In this document: piece by piece, positions 50,665-58,133 of the stretch
How positions within the stretch are numbered: position 1 is the stretch's first letter
How the letters are laid out: every line of letters starts with the position of its first letter
IMG/VR virus record: IMGVR_UViG_3300027498_000003
Location: 62,001 to 126,000 of that record
DNA: 64,000 nt
From: a virus
Direction: 5' to 3' (one strand)
Made by a program: the position numbers and the translations under genes
Notes under the pieces: generated by a model
Database searches by the model: none
Told to the model about the DNA's origin: nothing
The model's input: only the letters and a program-made list of their open reading frames with translations

Positions 50665-51464
50665 CAAAGCAATTTTTATTCGGATTTTTAGTAGCCTCAT
50701 TATTGTCAGCGGGATATGTAGCGCTGAAGTACATAAGTGACGAGGAAATGGCTGTTGATATTGATCAGGTATTTAAGCCGTGCACCATTTTGACGGTGCC
50801 TAACGCTGTATCTGATACTATCCCTCAGTACTCGCATATTAAAGGGAAGATGTTACCTCCAGGCACATATACCTACGCGACTCGGAACAGTACGGGGCGT
50901 AATAAACTTTGGATAGATTTAGGGTTTGATATCTATGAGTTAATTACAGATAGTCTTCATTTCGAAAGGATAGATGTTTGGGAAGATGCTGATATTAAGA
51001 TCGCGGCCAATGATGCCGGCGGATCTCGAGCATACACGGGCACTGATATCTTCTTAATCGATGCATATGATCCACAGCAACCTACCATGTGGTTAGGGAA
51101 ACCAATATACCATGCTTACGACCTATATGTACTTATACATGAGCTCGGTCATAATTTAGGCCTTGCCCACGAGCATCCTAACCCTAAAAATGGAATAAAA
51201 TGGAGACGAAAGCTGATGTACGATGAAGTATTCTCCAAGTCTCCATACAATTGGACCTGGGAGCGAGCTAATGTCTGGTTTGATGGATTTGATCCTGAAA
51301 AATATGAACTATCCGAATTTGACGCGGAAAGTGCTTGGTTATACTATTACCCATGCAAATACACATTGGATAGTATAGGATGCGGAAAAATAAATTACTT
51401 CTTCTCTCGAGGAGACATAAAAGGGCTCCAGTCCGATTATGGTAACCCTTTTAAAGATAACTAA
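50661..51464 (+). CDS. Secreted or membrane-anchored zinc metalloprotease (HExxHxxGxxH)
   Basis: A 267-aa protein. Residues 1-22 form an N-terminal hydrophobic segment (FLFGFLVASLLSAGYVAL), a signal peptide or anchor. The zinc motif HELGHNLGLAHEH spans residues 160-172, the metzincin pattern with a Glu following the third His as in astacin-like enzymes. A Met in the KLMYDEV segment about 15 residues later could be the Met-turn. Central region: YTYATRNSTGRNKLWIDLGF, typical of matrixin/astacin strands. The enzyme would act outside the cytoplasm, perhaps on host envelope proteins or virion processing. Its place among early genes is unusual for a protease. Confidence 0.85.
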   Translation: MTKQFLFGFLVASLLSAGYVALKYISDEEMAVDIDQVFKPCTILTVPNAVSDTIPQYSHIKGKMLPPGTYTYATRNSTGRNKLWIDLGFDIYELITDSLHFERIDVWEDADIKIAANDAGGSRAYTGTDIFLIDAYDPQQPTMWLGKPIYHAYDLYVLIHELGHNLGLAHEHPNPKNGIKWRRKLMYDEVFSKSPYNWTWERANVWFDGFDPEKYELSEFDAESAWLYYYPCKYTLDSIGCGKINYFFSRGDIKGLQSDYGNPFKDN

Positions 51465-51467
51465 ATA

Positions 51468-52520
51468 ATGAAAAAAGACTTTATAGATGGAGAGATAAGC
51501 AAATTAGATACTATTATATCGGAGCTCGATATAACTGAGAGCTTGGAGCTGTATACTCATTTAGTTGATTTGAGATCAAAGTTCACAAGTCAAAGACTGT
51601 TAGAATCCACCAAAGATCCAGTAGCTGTGCGAGAAGACTTTGCTCCTATTAAAAACAGCATAGAAGAAGCTGATTGGTGGGACGAAGTAAATAGAGCCGT
51701 GGGCCTTAGTTTGGATAAAGATAAAGTGTCACACACAGCGGAAGATTTCGATAAAGAGGTGGATCTATCCAATATGAGATCAATTGTATTTCGAAATTAT
51801 GGGTTAACACCAGATGCGGATATTGGCCCTTTTATTACAAAAAATATAGGTGAAGATTCTTTTGGGTATGAACTAGAAGAAGATTCTATATTAGGATACA
51901 AAGGTGAGGTAATTTTTTTCGATATAACTGATGAGTATAAAAATAAGCTGAAAATAACGACTGAATCTGCACGTAGAATAAGGGCAGAGTTGGGGAAGAG
52001 GGAGTTCAAAGAATCAAATGATATAGACTCTGATAAGTTAGATAATTTATTTGATACTGCCTGTAAAACGTTGGAAGAGAAGATGAGTTGGGATAAGCTG
52101 TATCAGTCTAGGGAAGAGGCAATTAGAGGAACCAGTGGGGAATTACCAGGGCTGCTACAGATGGAATTAAATAAAAACTTAGATAAATTGCCTGAATGGT
52201 ATAACTATGATCCGTTGCCCTATTTTCTCGAGCTTAAAAAGTCGAACATACATGGGTACGGTGTATTTGCCAAAACTGATATTTCTTTAATTTTACATAC
52301 AAAATATATAACTCATATAGTTACCACGCATGGGGTTTTGAGGACGCCCTTAGGTGGATATATAAACCACTCTGCCACTCCAAACTGTGAGTTTAGTAAG
52401 TATGGAGATATTTTTTATTTAAGGCTTATAGATAAGGAACGTATAAAAAAAGGAGATGAAATAACCGTAAACTATCATGATCAAGAGGATATTTGTAAAC
52501 CAGACAATGAATGCACATGA
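51468..52520 (+). CDS. SET-domain protein (putative protein lysine methyltransferase)
   Basis: A 350-aa protein. The C-terminal SET domain (about 249-340) shows SNIHGYGVFAKTDI, GGYINHSATPNCEF (the NHS-x-x-PN core at 300-306) and KGDEITVNYHDQED (the GDE-x-x-x-x-Y motif), followed by two Cys (CKPDNEC). The N-terminal ~240 residues are charged and helical with no known domain and could select a substrate. SET enzymes transfer methyl groups from S-adenosylmethionine to lysine. Phage members are rare and the target is unknown. Alternatively it may methylate a non-histone translation or virion protein. Confidence 0.82.
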   Translation: MKKDFIDGEISKLDTIISELDITESLELYTHLVDLRSKFTSQRLLESTKDPVAVREDFAPIKNSIEEADWWDEVNRAVGLSLDKDKVSHTAEDFDKEVDLSNMRSIVFRNYGLTPDADIGPFITKNIGEDSFGYELEEDSILGYKGEVIFFDITDEYKNKLKITTESARRIRAELGKREFKESNDIDSDKLDNLFDTACKTLEEKMSWDKLYQSREEAIRGTSGELPGLLQMELNKNLDKLPEWYNYDPLPYFLELKKSNIHGYGVFAKTDISLILHTKYITHIVTTHGVLRTPLGGYINHSATPNCEFSKYGDIFYLRLIDKERIKKGDEITVNYHDQEDICKPDNECT

Positions 52521-52774
52521 ATGTAGTAAGATCCATAGAAGAGTTAGAAGCCTGGTTCTTAGACGGGCTTTCCGTGTTCGGCAAGGGCCACAAGATAAGG
52601 TACTCTGTAGACTCAGAAACGCAATCCTTTATACTTAGATTGCCCAGCACCGGAATGAAACACGTGGTATTCAACAAACAACAGTTGGAGACCATACCTA
52701 TTGAGAAAATAAAGAAAAACATAATAACCATTGTCCAGGAAGAAATATGTACCTCTTCAGAAGAGATTAGCTGA
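52517..52774 (+). CDS. Small early protein, 85 aa
   Basis: ATG at 52517 overlaps the SET stop (ATGA). An in-frame ATG at 52511 is less likely. Contents: SIEELEAWFLDGLSVFGKGH, then YSVDSETQSFILRLPST and a basic helical C-terminus. A small alpha/beta protein of unknown function. Confidence 0.6.
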   Translation: MNVVRSIEELEAWFLDGLSVFGKGHKIRYSVDSETQSFILRLPSTGMKHVVFNKQQLETIPIEKIKKNIITIVQEEICTSSEEIS

Positions 52775-53387
52775 GGATGCGACTAAGGTAGAGGACCATT
52801 CGGAGCAATCCATACAGGTACTCTTATACGAATGGGCAGATAAGAAGTCTGGGGTTAAGTATACTTTATCTTCTGTGTACATATACAATTTTGATAAATT
52901 TAGATGGGAGACAGACTTTTTTATATGCACAAACTCCTTTCATTCTCATGAATATGAGATTAAGATACACAGATCAGACTTTCGCCGCGATAAGCAAAAA
53001 GTCAAAAAGCATAACTTTATAAGTAGTGTTTACAATAAGGAAGACATTACTATAGATTACTTTATTCCCAATAGATTCTCCTACGTGTGCCCCCAAGGTG
53101 TGATACCGATCGATGAAGTACCCGAATACGCGGGGCTGATAGAGATACTGGATTTGGGTAAAATAAAGATCGTAAAGAAGGCGCCGCTGATTATAGACAA
53201 GCCATCTATGAAGCTCACAGCGCATATGGCGGATAGGTTTTATAAGAAGTCTAGAAGAGATGAAATGAATTACATCGCCTTTATTGAAAGCTTTAGAAAT
53301 ATCCAATCATCTAAGATATCCGGCAACGAAAAGAACATTGCTTTAGAAGAAATGATAAAAAAGTATAGGAAAAATAAAAGAATATAG
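52731..53387 (+). CDS. Early protein, 218 aa, probable TTG start
   Basis: The frame has no ATG near its beginning. A TTG at 52731 gives MSRKKYVPLQKRLAED and overlaps the preceding gene by 44 bases. The centre is strand-rich (VLLYEWADKKSGVKYTLSSV, IYNFDKFRWETDFFICTN) and the C-terminus helical and basic (KKYRKNKRI). No family is recognised. A different start inside the frame is possible. Confidence 0.6.
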   Translation: MSRKKYVPLQKRLAEDATKVEDHSEQSIQVLLYEWADKKSGVKYTLSSVYIYNFDKFRWETDFFICTNSFHSHEYEIKIHRSDFRRDKQKVKKHNFISSVYNKEDITIDYFIPNRFSYVCPQGVIPIDEVPEYAGLIEILDLGKIKIVKKAPLIIDKPSMKLTAHMADRFYKKSRRDEMNYIAFIESFRNIQSSKISGNEKNIALEEMIKKYRKNKRI

Positions 53388-53397
53388 AATTATTTAT

Positions 53398-53405
53398 TAC
53401 ATTAG
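53398..53405 (+). promoter_or_regulatory. TACATTAG element 4 bp before a start codon
   Basis: One of several TAYATTAG octamers in this arm. It lies 4 bases before the ATG at 53410, so if it is a -7 element the transcript is leaderless. Confidence 0.45.
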
Positions 53406-53409
53406 CATA

Positions 53410-53607
53410 ATGGCAGAGGGGCTGGGAGACAGATTATATGCAGTTGTTCAGGAGGAGATAATGATTACAAATGCCATTATAAGTGAGGGGATTCGCGGGC
53501 ACACCGTTTCCCCTCGCATTTTAGCTACAATACAGAGCGCTTTAACTTCATTAGCAATTAACTTACCTGAAACCATAAAAAACATAGTAGATGCAGATAA
53601 TAATTAA
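53410..53607 (+). CDS. Small helical protein, 65 aa
   Basis: Entirely helical by composition (DRLYAVVQEEIMITNAIISE, TIQSALTSLAINLPETIKN). It directly follows a TACATTAG element. The next gene starts inside its last codons (17-base overlap). Unknown function. Confidence 0.6.
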   Translation: MAEGLGDRLYAVVQEEIMITNAIISEGIRGHTVSPRILATIQSALTSLAINLPETIKNIVDADNN

Positions 53608-54064
53608 CAAAGTGCCAGGAAAGAGGCTTTACTCTGGAAGTATTTACAGTTCAGAAGGGGGAGAAATATTCTGCTCCGCTTGTAGAGGTATATTTTTTCC
53701 TACTAAAAAATTTGCTAAAGAGTTTCTAACATCTCAAGCTAAGATAATCAAAGCAAGGCCATCTCCGGGAGCGGTAATAGATACTATAAATTTTACTTAT
53801 AAAAAAGAGAAATACAGACTTCAGTATTACCTAAACAATAACTTCATTGTAAATAAATATAATTCAAAATCAGATCGATATGAACGCATAATTGGCCAAA
53901 TGGAGTTAAGCAGTAACGGAATTAAGGAACCTGCTCATAAGTTCGGAGGATTATTTTCCTATTATAGGAACGATGGAGATAAGTTTCCAAAACGCGTTAG
54001 AAACTTTCTCGACGAAACTGCAGCCTCCTTTAGGGCAGAGAAAATCATTATTACCGACAAATAA
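53591..54064 (+). CDS. Unknown protein with CSAC motif, 157 aa
   Basis: Contains one Cys pair (IFCSACRGIFFP), then a helical segment (KKFAKEFLTSQAKIIKARPS) and strand-rich sequence (YRLQYYLNNNFIVNKYN). The Cys pair alone is not enough to infer metal binding. It is co-oriented and overlaps the 65-aa gene, so they form one unit. Confidence 0.6.
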   Translation: MQIIINKVPGKRLYSGSIYSSEGGEIFCSACRGIFFPTKKFAKEFLTSQAKIIKARPSPGAVIDTINFTYKKEKYRLQYYLNNNFIVNKYNSKSDRYERIIGQMELSSNGIKEPAHKFGGLFSYYRNDGDKFPKRVRNFLDETAASFRAEKIIITDK

Positions 54065-54115
54065 GTATGGCGTTTTTTCCATTAATATCATTTCATCAAT
54101 CTCAACCTCTTTACA

Positions 54116-54652
54116 ATGATCACCAATACATTTAGACTCTATATTATCGTTCATTTGTTATGGATGTGTACCTATACAACGGCGCTTTCGCAGCAATGCG
54201 TTTCCATAGATACTGTATTTAACTCTTTCACTGCAGAAGTAAATGAAGATGTAGATATGATTAGAGGGGCGAAAGAGGTTTATCCTCAATACTCGCCGAC
54301 GTTATTTTCTGATGATCTGCCTTTAGACACTACTTACACTGCAACTCGTATAGAGACTTTACCAAATGGCAGAATCATTTACCTTGTAGTATATGAAACA
54401 GTAATATGCTCCCTCCCTCCTGGCTTTTTCTTTAACGGAGATACTATATCTACTGTAGATCAAGATTCAATCATGCCGCCAGTTCTGATAGACGTAGGTG
54501 GGCCTATACAGCCTGAAGAGCCAATACAAGGTGAGAATATCCCTACAATGGGGCAATGGGGCCTAATATGTTTAGGGCTTCTGCTTACTATATTTGCAGT
54601 AGTTGCTATTAAGCAAAAAGATATCCTAATAGTAAAACCAAACAAGATATGA
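54116..54652 (+). CDS. Secreted protein with IPTM-type C-terminal sorting tail
   Basis: A 178-aa protein. The signal peptide is at about 1-26 (LYIIVHLLWMCTYTTALSQ), with cleavage near ALS-QQ. The ectodomain (27-140) has a Pro-rich end (VGGPIQPEEPIQ). The C-terminal tail is IPTMGQWGLICLGL at about 142-155, then more membrane sequence (LLTIFAVVAIK) and a basic end. This matches the IPTL-CTERM type of sorting signal (I-P-T-[LM]-x-x-W-G-L, TM, basic). Such tails are found in some environmental Bacteroidota and other Gram-negatives. The phage protein would be placed on the infected cell's surface, perhaps blocking superinfection (inference). Confidence 0.75.
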   Translation: MITNTFRLYIIVHLLWMCTYTTALSQQCVSIDTVFNSFTAEVNEDVDMIRGAKEVYPQYSPTLFSDDLPLDTTYTATRIETLPNGRIIYLVVYETVICSLPPGFFFNGDTISTVDQDSIMPPVLIDVGGPIQPEEPIQGENIPTMGQWGLICLGLLLTIFAVVAIKQKDILIVKPNKI

Positions 54653-54867
54653 CAGTACTTGAACTTAAACATATCCTAAATAACCATCCTGATCATATGA
54701 ACATTGGGCTAACTGATTTAGGAACAGATGATCCTTACACAGGGAGTTATATGCTCCACAAGGGAGATGTAGAGTTACTACCGTATTCCGACGACCCTGA
54801 TGATAATAAAATTTTAGGCAAAATGCTGTTTATTACTTTCACAAATAAAAGAGCTCCGGGAGTATGA
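54649..54867 (+). CDS. Small early protein, 72 aa, related in layout to the 57241 gene
   Basis: ATGA overlap with the sorted-protein gene. The N-terminus MTVLELKHILNNHPDHMNIG parallels MTARELINKLKSFDDIDKPV at 57241: a helix followed by a strand and acidic turn, a common small phage protein pattern. The C-terminal strand is KMLFITFTNK. Function unknown. Confidence 0.6.
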   Translation: MTVLELKHILNNHPDHMNIGLTDLGTDDPYTGSYMLHKGDVELLPYSDDPDDNKILGKMLFITFTNKRAPGV

Positions 54868-54970
54868 AGGTTTAAGTCCTTTCGTGGCCTCTATATGGGG
54901 ATGATGCAATAGAATGCTATGTAATCTGATTACAGTGGAAGATCGTAACTTCCCATTCCCACAATTTAAT

Positions 54971-55005
54971 GCCCTTCAGCTTTTAATTAGGCTAAGGGCT
55001 TTTTT
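54971..55005 (+). terminator. Intrinsic terminator
   Basis: GCCCTT...AAGGGC with inner AGC/GCT pairing is followed by TTTTTT. It lies between the genes ending at 54867 and starting at 55022. The remaining bases 54868-54970 hold a GGAAG/CTTCC hairpin but no gene. Confidence 0.7.
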
Positions 55006-55021
55006 ATTCTTAAATTGTAGT

Positions 55022-55423
55022 ATGAATAGATTAGATTTCATAAAGACAACACTATCCGCGCCGATCGCTTTCGTATTAGGCATCTTAGGAATTAAAAAAC
55101 CCAAAGAGCCTTATATTAGAGGCAATGATGAGGTTTACGCATTTGATGTTAAATGGAATTATGTAGATGGAACTAAGACGCCGGTTTACCATTTAGACCC
55201 TCTCGACACGCAAGCCATGGAAGAAGGGTGGACCTTGCATGAAGTTATGGGACATGGCGGGCTTTCTGGAGGTATGAAATACCATAAAGATTTAGATATG
55301 GGTATTAAATATTATTTAGATAGCGAAGACTGGGTAGTTAAGCACGGTACAGCTACTGTTGTTTTTTCTAAAACTGCAGGCTTTATCAAAGTGCAAGATT
55401 GGCCTTTATTTAATGGATTATAA
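55022..55423 (+). CDS. Small protein with hydrophobic N-terminus, 133 aa
   Basis: The frame is open from 54914, but that would run through the terminator, so I start at ATG 55022 (MNRLDFIKTTLSAPIAFVLG). The N-terminus resembles the 28-aa product at 60436-60522 (MNRLSFIKRSIAGLFG), and both look like short leader/anchor sequences. Soluble part: YAFDVKWNYVDGTKTPVYHL, MGHGGLSGGMKYHK and TATVVFSKTAGFIKV. Family not recognised. Confidence 0.6.
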   Translation: MNRLDFIKTTLSAPIAFVLGILGIKKPKEPYIRGNDEVYAFDVKWNYVDGTKTPVYHLDPLDTQAMEEGWTLHEVMGHGGLSGGMKYHKDLDMGIKYYLDSEDWVVKHGTATVVFSKTAGFIKVQDWPLFNGL

Positions 55424-55457
55424 ACACTAATTATAATGAAAAAAGAACTAGATCATT

Positions 55458-55478
55458 TGTAGGTAAACTAAACCTACA
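55458..55478 (+). promoter_or_regulatory. Perfect hairpin before the 68-aa gene, possible leader element
   Basis: TGTAGGT-AAACTAA-ACCTACA is a perfect 7-bp stem ending 4 bases before the ATG at 55483. Just upstream is an 8-codon frame (55436-55462, MKKELDHL) that ends inside the hairpin, a layout seen in translational attenuation. This could also be an operator. Confidence 0.4.
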
Positions 55479-55482
55479 TATA

Positions 55483-55689
55483 ATGAGAAACAATGATTAT
55501 AAGTTAATTACTAATCGTAATTCTTTGAAAAAACTAAGAATGAGCCATATTTACTCTGCTGATGGTCTGTGCACTATATGTGGACCTAATCAAGGTTGTA
55601 ATAGAGCATATAGCCAGGGAGTACGTAGATCCTGGAAAAAATATAGAAAAACTCAATACAAAAATCATGAAGATATTAACACAGATTGA
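55483..55689 (+). CDS. Small basic Cys-containing protein, 68 aa
   Basis: A basic protein with a C-x2-C...C cluster (GLCTICGPNQGC) in its middle and a Lys/Arg/Tyr-rich end (RRSWKKYRKTQYKN). It could bind nucleic acid or a metal. It overlaps the next gene by 23 bases. Confidence 0.55.
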   Translation: MRNNDYKLITNRNSLKKLRMSHIYSADGLCTICGPNQGCNRAYSQGVRRSWKKYRKTQYKNHEDINTD

Positions 55690-55930
55690 AGGGCTAATAT
55701 TCGAAGCCCCGGGCAAAGATAGCGGCACTCTCTTACTATCTACCGATACGGTGATAGAGAATGGCATAATCAATAAATCGTTGATTAATAGAATGGACTA
55801 TTTTATCCTCAATCCGCCGAAATGCGTACCTTTTAAATGCTCCGATCTGAGAGCAAATGAAAGAGAAGACTATATGTTAATGGAAGTTGATCAGAAAACC
55901 ATTGACTATATGTTAGCCATAGCTAAATAA
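55667..55930 (+). CDS. Small early protein, 87 aa
   Basis: The open frame extends upstream to 55562, but ATG 55667 (MKILTQIEGLIFEAPGK) avoids a long overlap and gives a compact protein: LSTDTVIENGIINKSLINRM, then KCVPFKCSDLRANERED. Unknown function. About 90 bp of AT-rich sequence follows, before the next unit. Confidence 0.55.
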   Translation: MKILTQIEGLIFEAPGKDSGTLLLSTDTVIENGIINKSLINRMDYFILNPPKCVPFKCSDLRANEREDYMLMEVDQKTIDYMLAIAK

Positions 55931-56012
55931 GAAAGGCCCCTATATGGAGCCCTCCCTAACCTAAAAATCAAAAATACAAGTCTAATACTCTGCTAAGATA
56001 AAGAATATTTCT

Positions 56013-56020
56013 TACATTAG
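56013..56020 (+). promoter_or_regulatory. TACATTAG element 3 bp before a start codon
   Basis: Same octamer as at 53398, spaced 3 bases from the ATG at 56024. Consistent with a leaderless transcript. Confidence 0.45.
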
Positions 56021-56023
56021 TAT

Positions 56024-56494
56024 ATGGAAAAGATAAAAGGAACGTACACTTTAGCTTTTTACAATCACCCAAAGATAACAGAATGGCTTAATAAGTGCCC
56101 TTGGCTTACCCATTGGTCTGGTAACGGCAATGGAATGTTGGCTCGATTTAGTCAGTTTGAAGCTTCACATTTTAATGATCCTAAATTTGAATTAAAGAGA
56201 GATAAAGAAGGAAGGCCTTACAGAGTCATAGAGGGCGAGAATTATGTACGTATCCCTACTGTAGAGTTAGTGAGAGAAAGTATGGGGACTTTCAACCAAG
56301 TTAACGTTCAGATTGAGCTTCATCAATCGTCGCTAAGTGATGATATTTTAGACATGAAAGTTCTTTTTTATATCCATAGAGCCTCTAATGAGTATGAAGT
56401 TGTGTTTAACGGCTATGTAAAGTCTTTTGAAGAGTTCAAGACGGCGTTAAGATTATTGGGTATTGAAGAGAGTAAGATAGATTTCAAATTATAA
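56024..56494 (+). CDS. Unknown early protein, 156 aa
   Basis: A mixed alpha/beta protein. It begins MEKIKGTYTLAFYNHPKITE, has a Gly/Asn-rich loop (HWSGNGNGMLARFSQFEASH), an INVQIELHQ-type strand region (FNQVNVQIELHQSSLS) and a C-terminal helix (FEEFKTALRLLGIEESK). No family is recognised. It is the first gene of a unit with the next six genes. Confidence 0.6.
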   Translation: MEKIKGTYTLAFYNHPKITEWLNKCPWLTHWSGNGNGMLARFSQFEASHFNDPKFELKRDKEGRPYRVIEGENYVRIPTVELVRESMGTFNQVNVQIELHQSSLSDDILDMKVLFYIHRASNEYEVVFNGYVKSFEEFKTALRLLGIEESKIDFKL

Positions 56495-56500
56495 AAGCAT

Positions 56501-56881
56501 ATGATTAAATATTTTATATATCAATACTCCGCTATTGACAAAGATAAGACAAGTTCGGGGTACGGCAAGGGATTTACCGAGAACCATTACTATAGAGTAG
56601 AGCAGGAGGAAAATGAGAACCTAAAATTTGTGGGAACTATTGAATGCGAAAATAGTTTCTTTTGCGCGACAACAAGTAGATATTACGACCATGATAGGGA
56701 GACTCTTAGTCGTAAGAGTTTGAATAAGATATATAGAGAGACTCCCGACGGCGAATTGAAGGGCATCATAGGGGATTACATAAGATTGAAGTTCAGCTAT
56801 ATCCCTCAACTATTAAAGCATTTCAATCCCGATCCAGGAGGATATTATACGCCTCATAGATCAAAACTAAAAGAAGTATAA
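56501..56881 (+). CDS. Unknown early protein, 126 aa
   Basis: Strand-rich N-terminus (IKYFIYQYSAIDKDKTSSGY, then HYYRVEQEENENLKFVGTIE), a Cys pair (CENSFFC) and a C-terminal helix (YIPQLLKHF). It lies 6 bp after the previous stop. Function unknown. Confidence 0.6.
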   Translation: MIKYFIYQYSAIDKDKTSSGYGKGFTENHYYRVEQEENENLKFVGTIECENSFFCATTSRYYDHDRETLSRKSLNKIYRETPDGELKGIIGDYIRLKFSYIPQLLKHFNPDPGGYYTPHRSKLKEV

Positions 56882-56889
56882 AGTATATT

Positions 56890-57213
56890 ATGAAAACAGA
56901 AAGATTTGAGCAAGTAATAAAGCAACAGTTAAAAGATTGCGAAGAGACATTGGTTGTTAAAGGTAAAGAGTATGTTAGAAACAATGATCGGTTTCATAAT
57001 TTCAATGTTGGTGCTATGATGACAGGAAAACTTCGTGAGGAAGTATTAGACGGCTTTATGCTAAAGCACATCATATCTATTCAAGACATTACAAATGATA
57101 TTAAAACTGGGAAACTGCCGCCCATCGAAGTGTTGGATGAGAAATTCGGAGATGTTATTAATTATTTGTTACTTAAAAAAGCAAGTATAATAGATAGAAT
57201 TGAAAGTGAATAA
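56890..57213 (+). CDS. MazG/DUF1599-like phage protein, 107 aa
   Basis: LVVKGKEYVRNNDRFHNF, then LREEVLDGFMLKHIISIQD and LDEKFGDVINYLLLKKASI match a familiar phage family related to nucleotide pyrophosphohydrolases (DUF1599/MazG-like). These have a 'K-x-K-E-Y...D-R..N' helix, a K-H helix and a 'D-x-x-[GD]-D-x-[IV]-N-Y-x-x-L-L' helix. Such proteins adjust nucleotide pools. Metal-binding Glu/Asp are present in the expected helices. The exact substrate is unknown. Confidence 0.7.
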   Translation: MKTERFEQVIKQQLKDCEETLVVKGKEYVRNNDRFHNFNVGAMMTGKLREEVLDGFMLKHIISIQDITNDIKTGKLPPIEVLDEKFGDVINYLLLKKASIIDRIESE

Positions 57214-57240
57214 TGAAAAAACTAAACAAATAAGTATAAA

Positions 57241-57450
57241 ATGACAGCAAGAGAATTAATCAATAAACTAAAGTCCTTTGACGATATTGATAAACCAGTC
57301 GTACTACTGGACTTAAATGATGATACTGAACTATCTCATTATGACATAAGTGAAAAAGATATAAATTATGTTGATGGTGTTCATGTTTCAGGAAGAAAGC
57401 TCAAAGGACATGCTATTTGCTTTAAAAATCATAGAACAAGTAGATTATGA
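57241..57450 (+). CDS. Small phage protein, 69 aa
   Basis: MTARELINKLKSFDDIDKPV is followed by VLLDLNDDTELSHYDISEKD. The 'M-T-x-x-E-L-I-x-x-L-K...V-V-L' opening is widespread among small phage proteins of unknown function. It is related in layout to the 72-aa gene at 54649. It overlaps the next gene by 4 bases (ATGA). Confidence 0.65.
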   Translation: MTARELINKLKSFDDIDKPVVLLDLNDDTELSHYDISEKDINYVDGVHVSGRKLKGHAICFKNHRTSRL

Positions 57451-57881
57451 ATCACACCTACCAATACAAATCAGACAAAGTCCAAGCCATCAAGTGGACA
57501 GGTGAGAATTACGAAGAGATAAAAGAATTCTTAGGGGACATACAAGTTAATAAAGGCGATCACAATTTAAAAATATTGCATAATGGATTTTCATATGTAA
57601 GTGGTCACGAATGGGTTATACGTCATGAAGATGGTGAGATCACAACAGACTATAATTCTCATTTTGTTCGAAACTTTGAAAAAGTACCAGACGTAAAGCC
57701 CGAACGAAGACGATTTATAGAAGCTCTAAACAAAATCAAATGTATTAAAGACCAAGTCATCCAAGACATCGATGATCAAGGCTACAGCGCAAAGGACACG
57801 CTCCAGGTGATCTTTGAGAACATTGATCATGTGCTGGAAGAGTTTGATATTGATGTGGATGAGTTAATGAATGAGATATGA
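57447..57881 (+). CDS. Phage protein with 'VQAIKWTG' domain, 144 aa
   Basis: YQYKSDKVQAIKWTGENYEE, then FLGDIQVNKGD, SGHEWVIRHEDGEI and HFVRNFEKV follow the pattern of a frequent small phage domain ('V-x-A-x-x-W-T-G...G-D-W-I-V...F-x-x-x-Y'). A helical C-terminal extension (RRRFIEALNKIKCIKDQVIQ, LQVIFENIDHVLEEFDID) follows. Function is unknown in all known members. Confidence 0.7.
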   Translation: MNHTYQYKSDKVQAIKWTGENYEEIKEFLGDIQVNKGDHNLKILHNGFSYVSGHEWVIRHEDGEITTDYNSHFVRNFEKVPDVKPERRRFIEALNKIKCIKDQVIQDIDDQGYSAKDTLQVIFENIDHVLEEFDIDVDELMNEI

Positions 57882-57882
57882 T

Positions 57883-57945
57883 ATGAAAGTGTCAAAATTA
57901 TTCTTTGACATAATAGCTAAATCTAAGTCTAAACAACAAGAATAA
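57883..57945 (+). CDS. 20-aa microprotein
   Basis: ATG one base after the preceding stop; product MKVSKLFFDIIAKSKSKQQE, an amphipathic basic peptide. Tight spacing suggests translation, but nothing shows function. It ends just before the convergent 59-aa gene. Confidence 0.35.
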   Translation: MKVSKLFFDIIAKSKSKQQE

Positions 57946-57952
57946 GAATAAA

Positions 57953-58132
57953 CTAATAACCAATAAGCATCATATGCGATCCCATGCCGCATAAGAAGGT
58001 CATCTTATCATGAGGATTATCTAATTTACTCATAATCACCTTAGATCTATCTATAATCTCATCAATCCCTCTATCAGATAGTACGTAGGTAACATTATTG
58101 CCCTGCCATAGGGCCTCTATCTGTTTATTCAT
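57953..58132 (-). CDS. 59-aa early protein, minus-strand cluster
   Basis: The product starts MNKQIEALWQGNNVTYVLSD and ends MGSHMMLIGY. Middle: RSKVIMSKLDNPHDKMTFLC. It looks like a helix-strand protein of normal composition and starts one base after the stop of the 73-aa gene (TAGCATG). It is the last of three leftward genes embedded in the rightward arm. Function unknown. Confidence 0.65.
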   Translation of the reverse strand: MNKQIEALWQGNNVTYVLSDRGIDEIIDRSKVIMSKLDNPHDKMTFLCGMGSHMMLIGY

Positions 58133-58133
58133 G

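Noticed and set aside
54067-54135. 22-codon frame between the 157-aa and sorted-protein genes
   Set aside because: Overlaps the signal peptide of the following gene; hydrophobic composition arises from the out-of-frame overlap.
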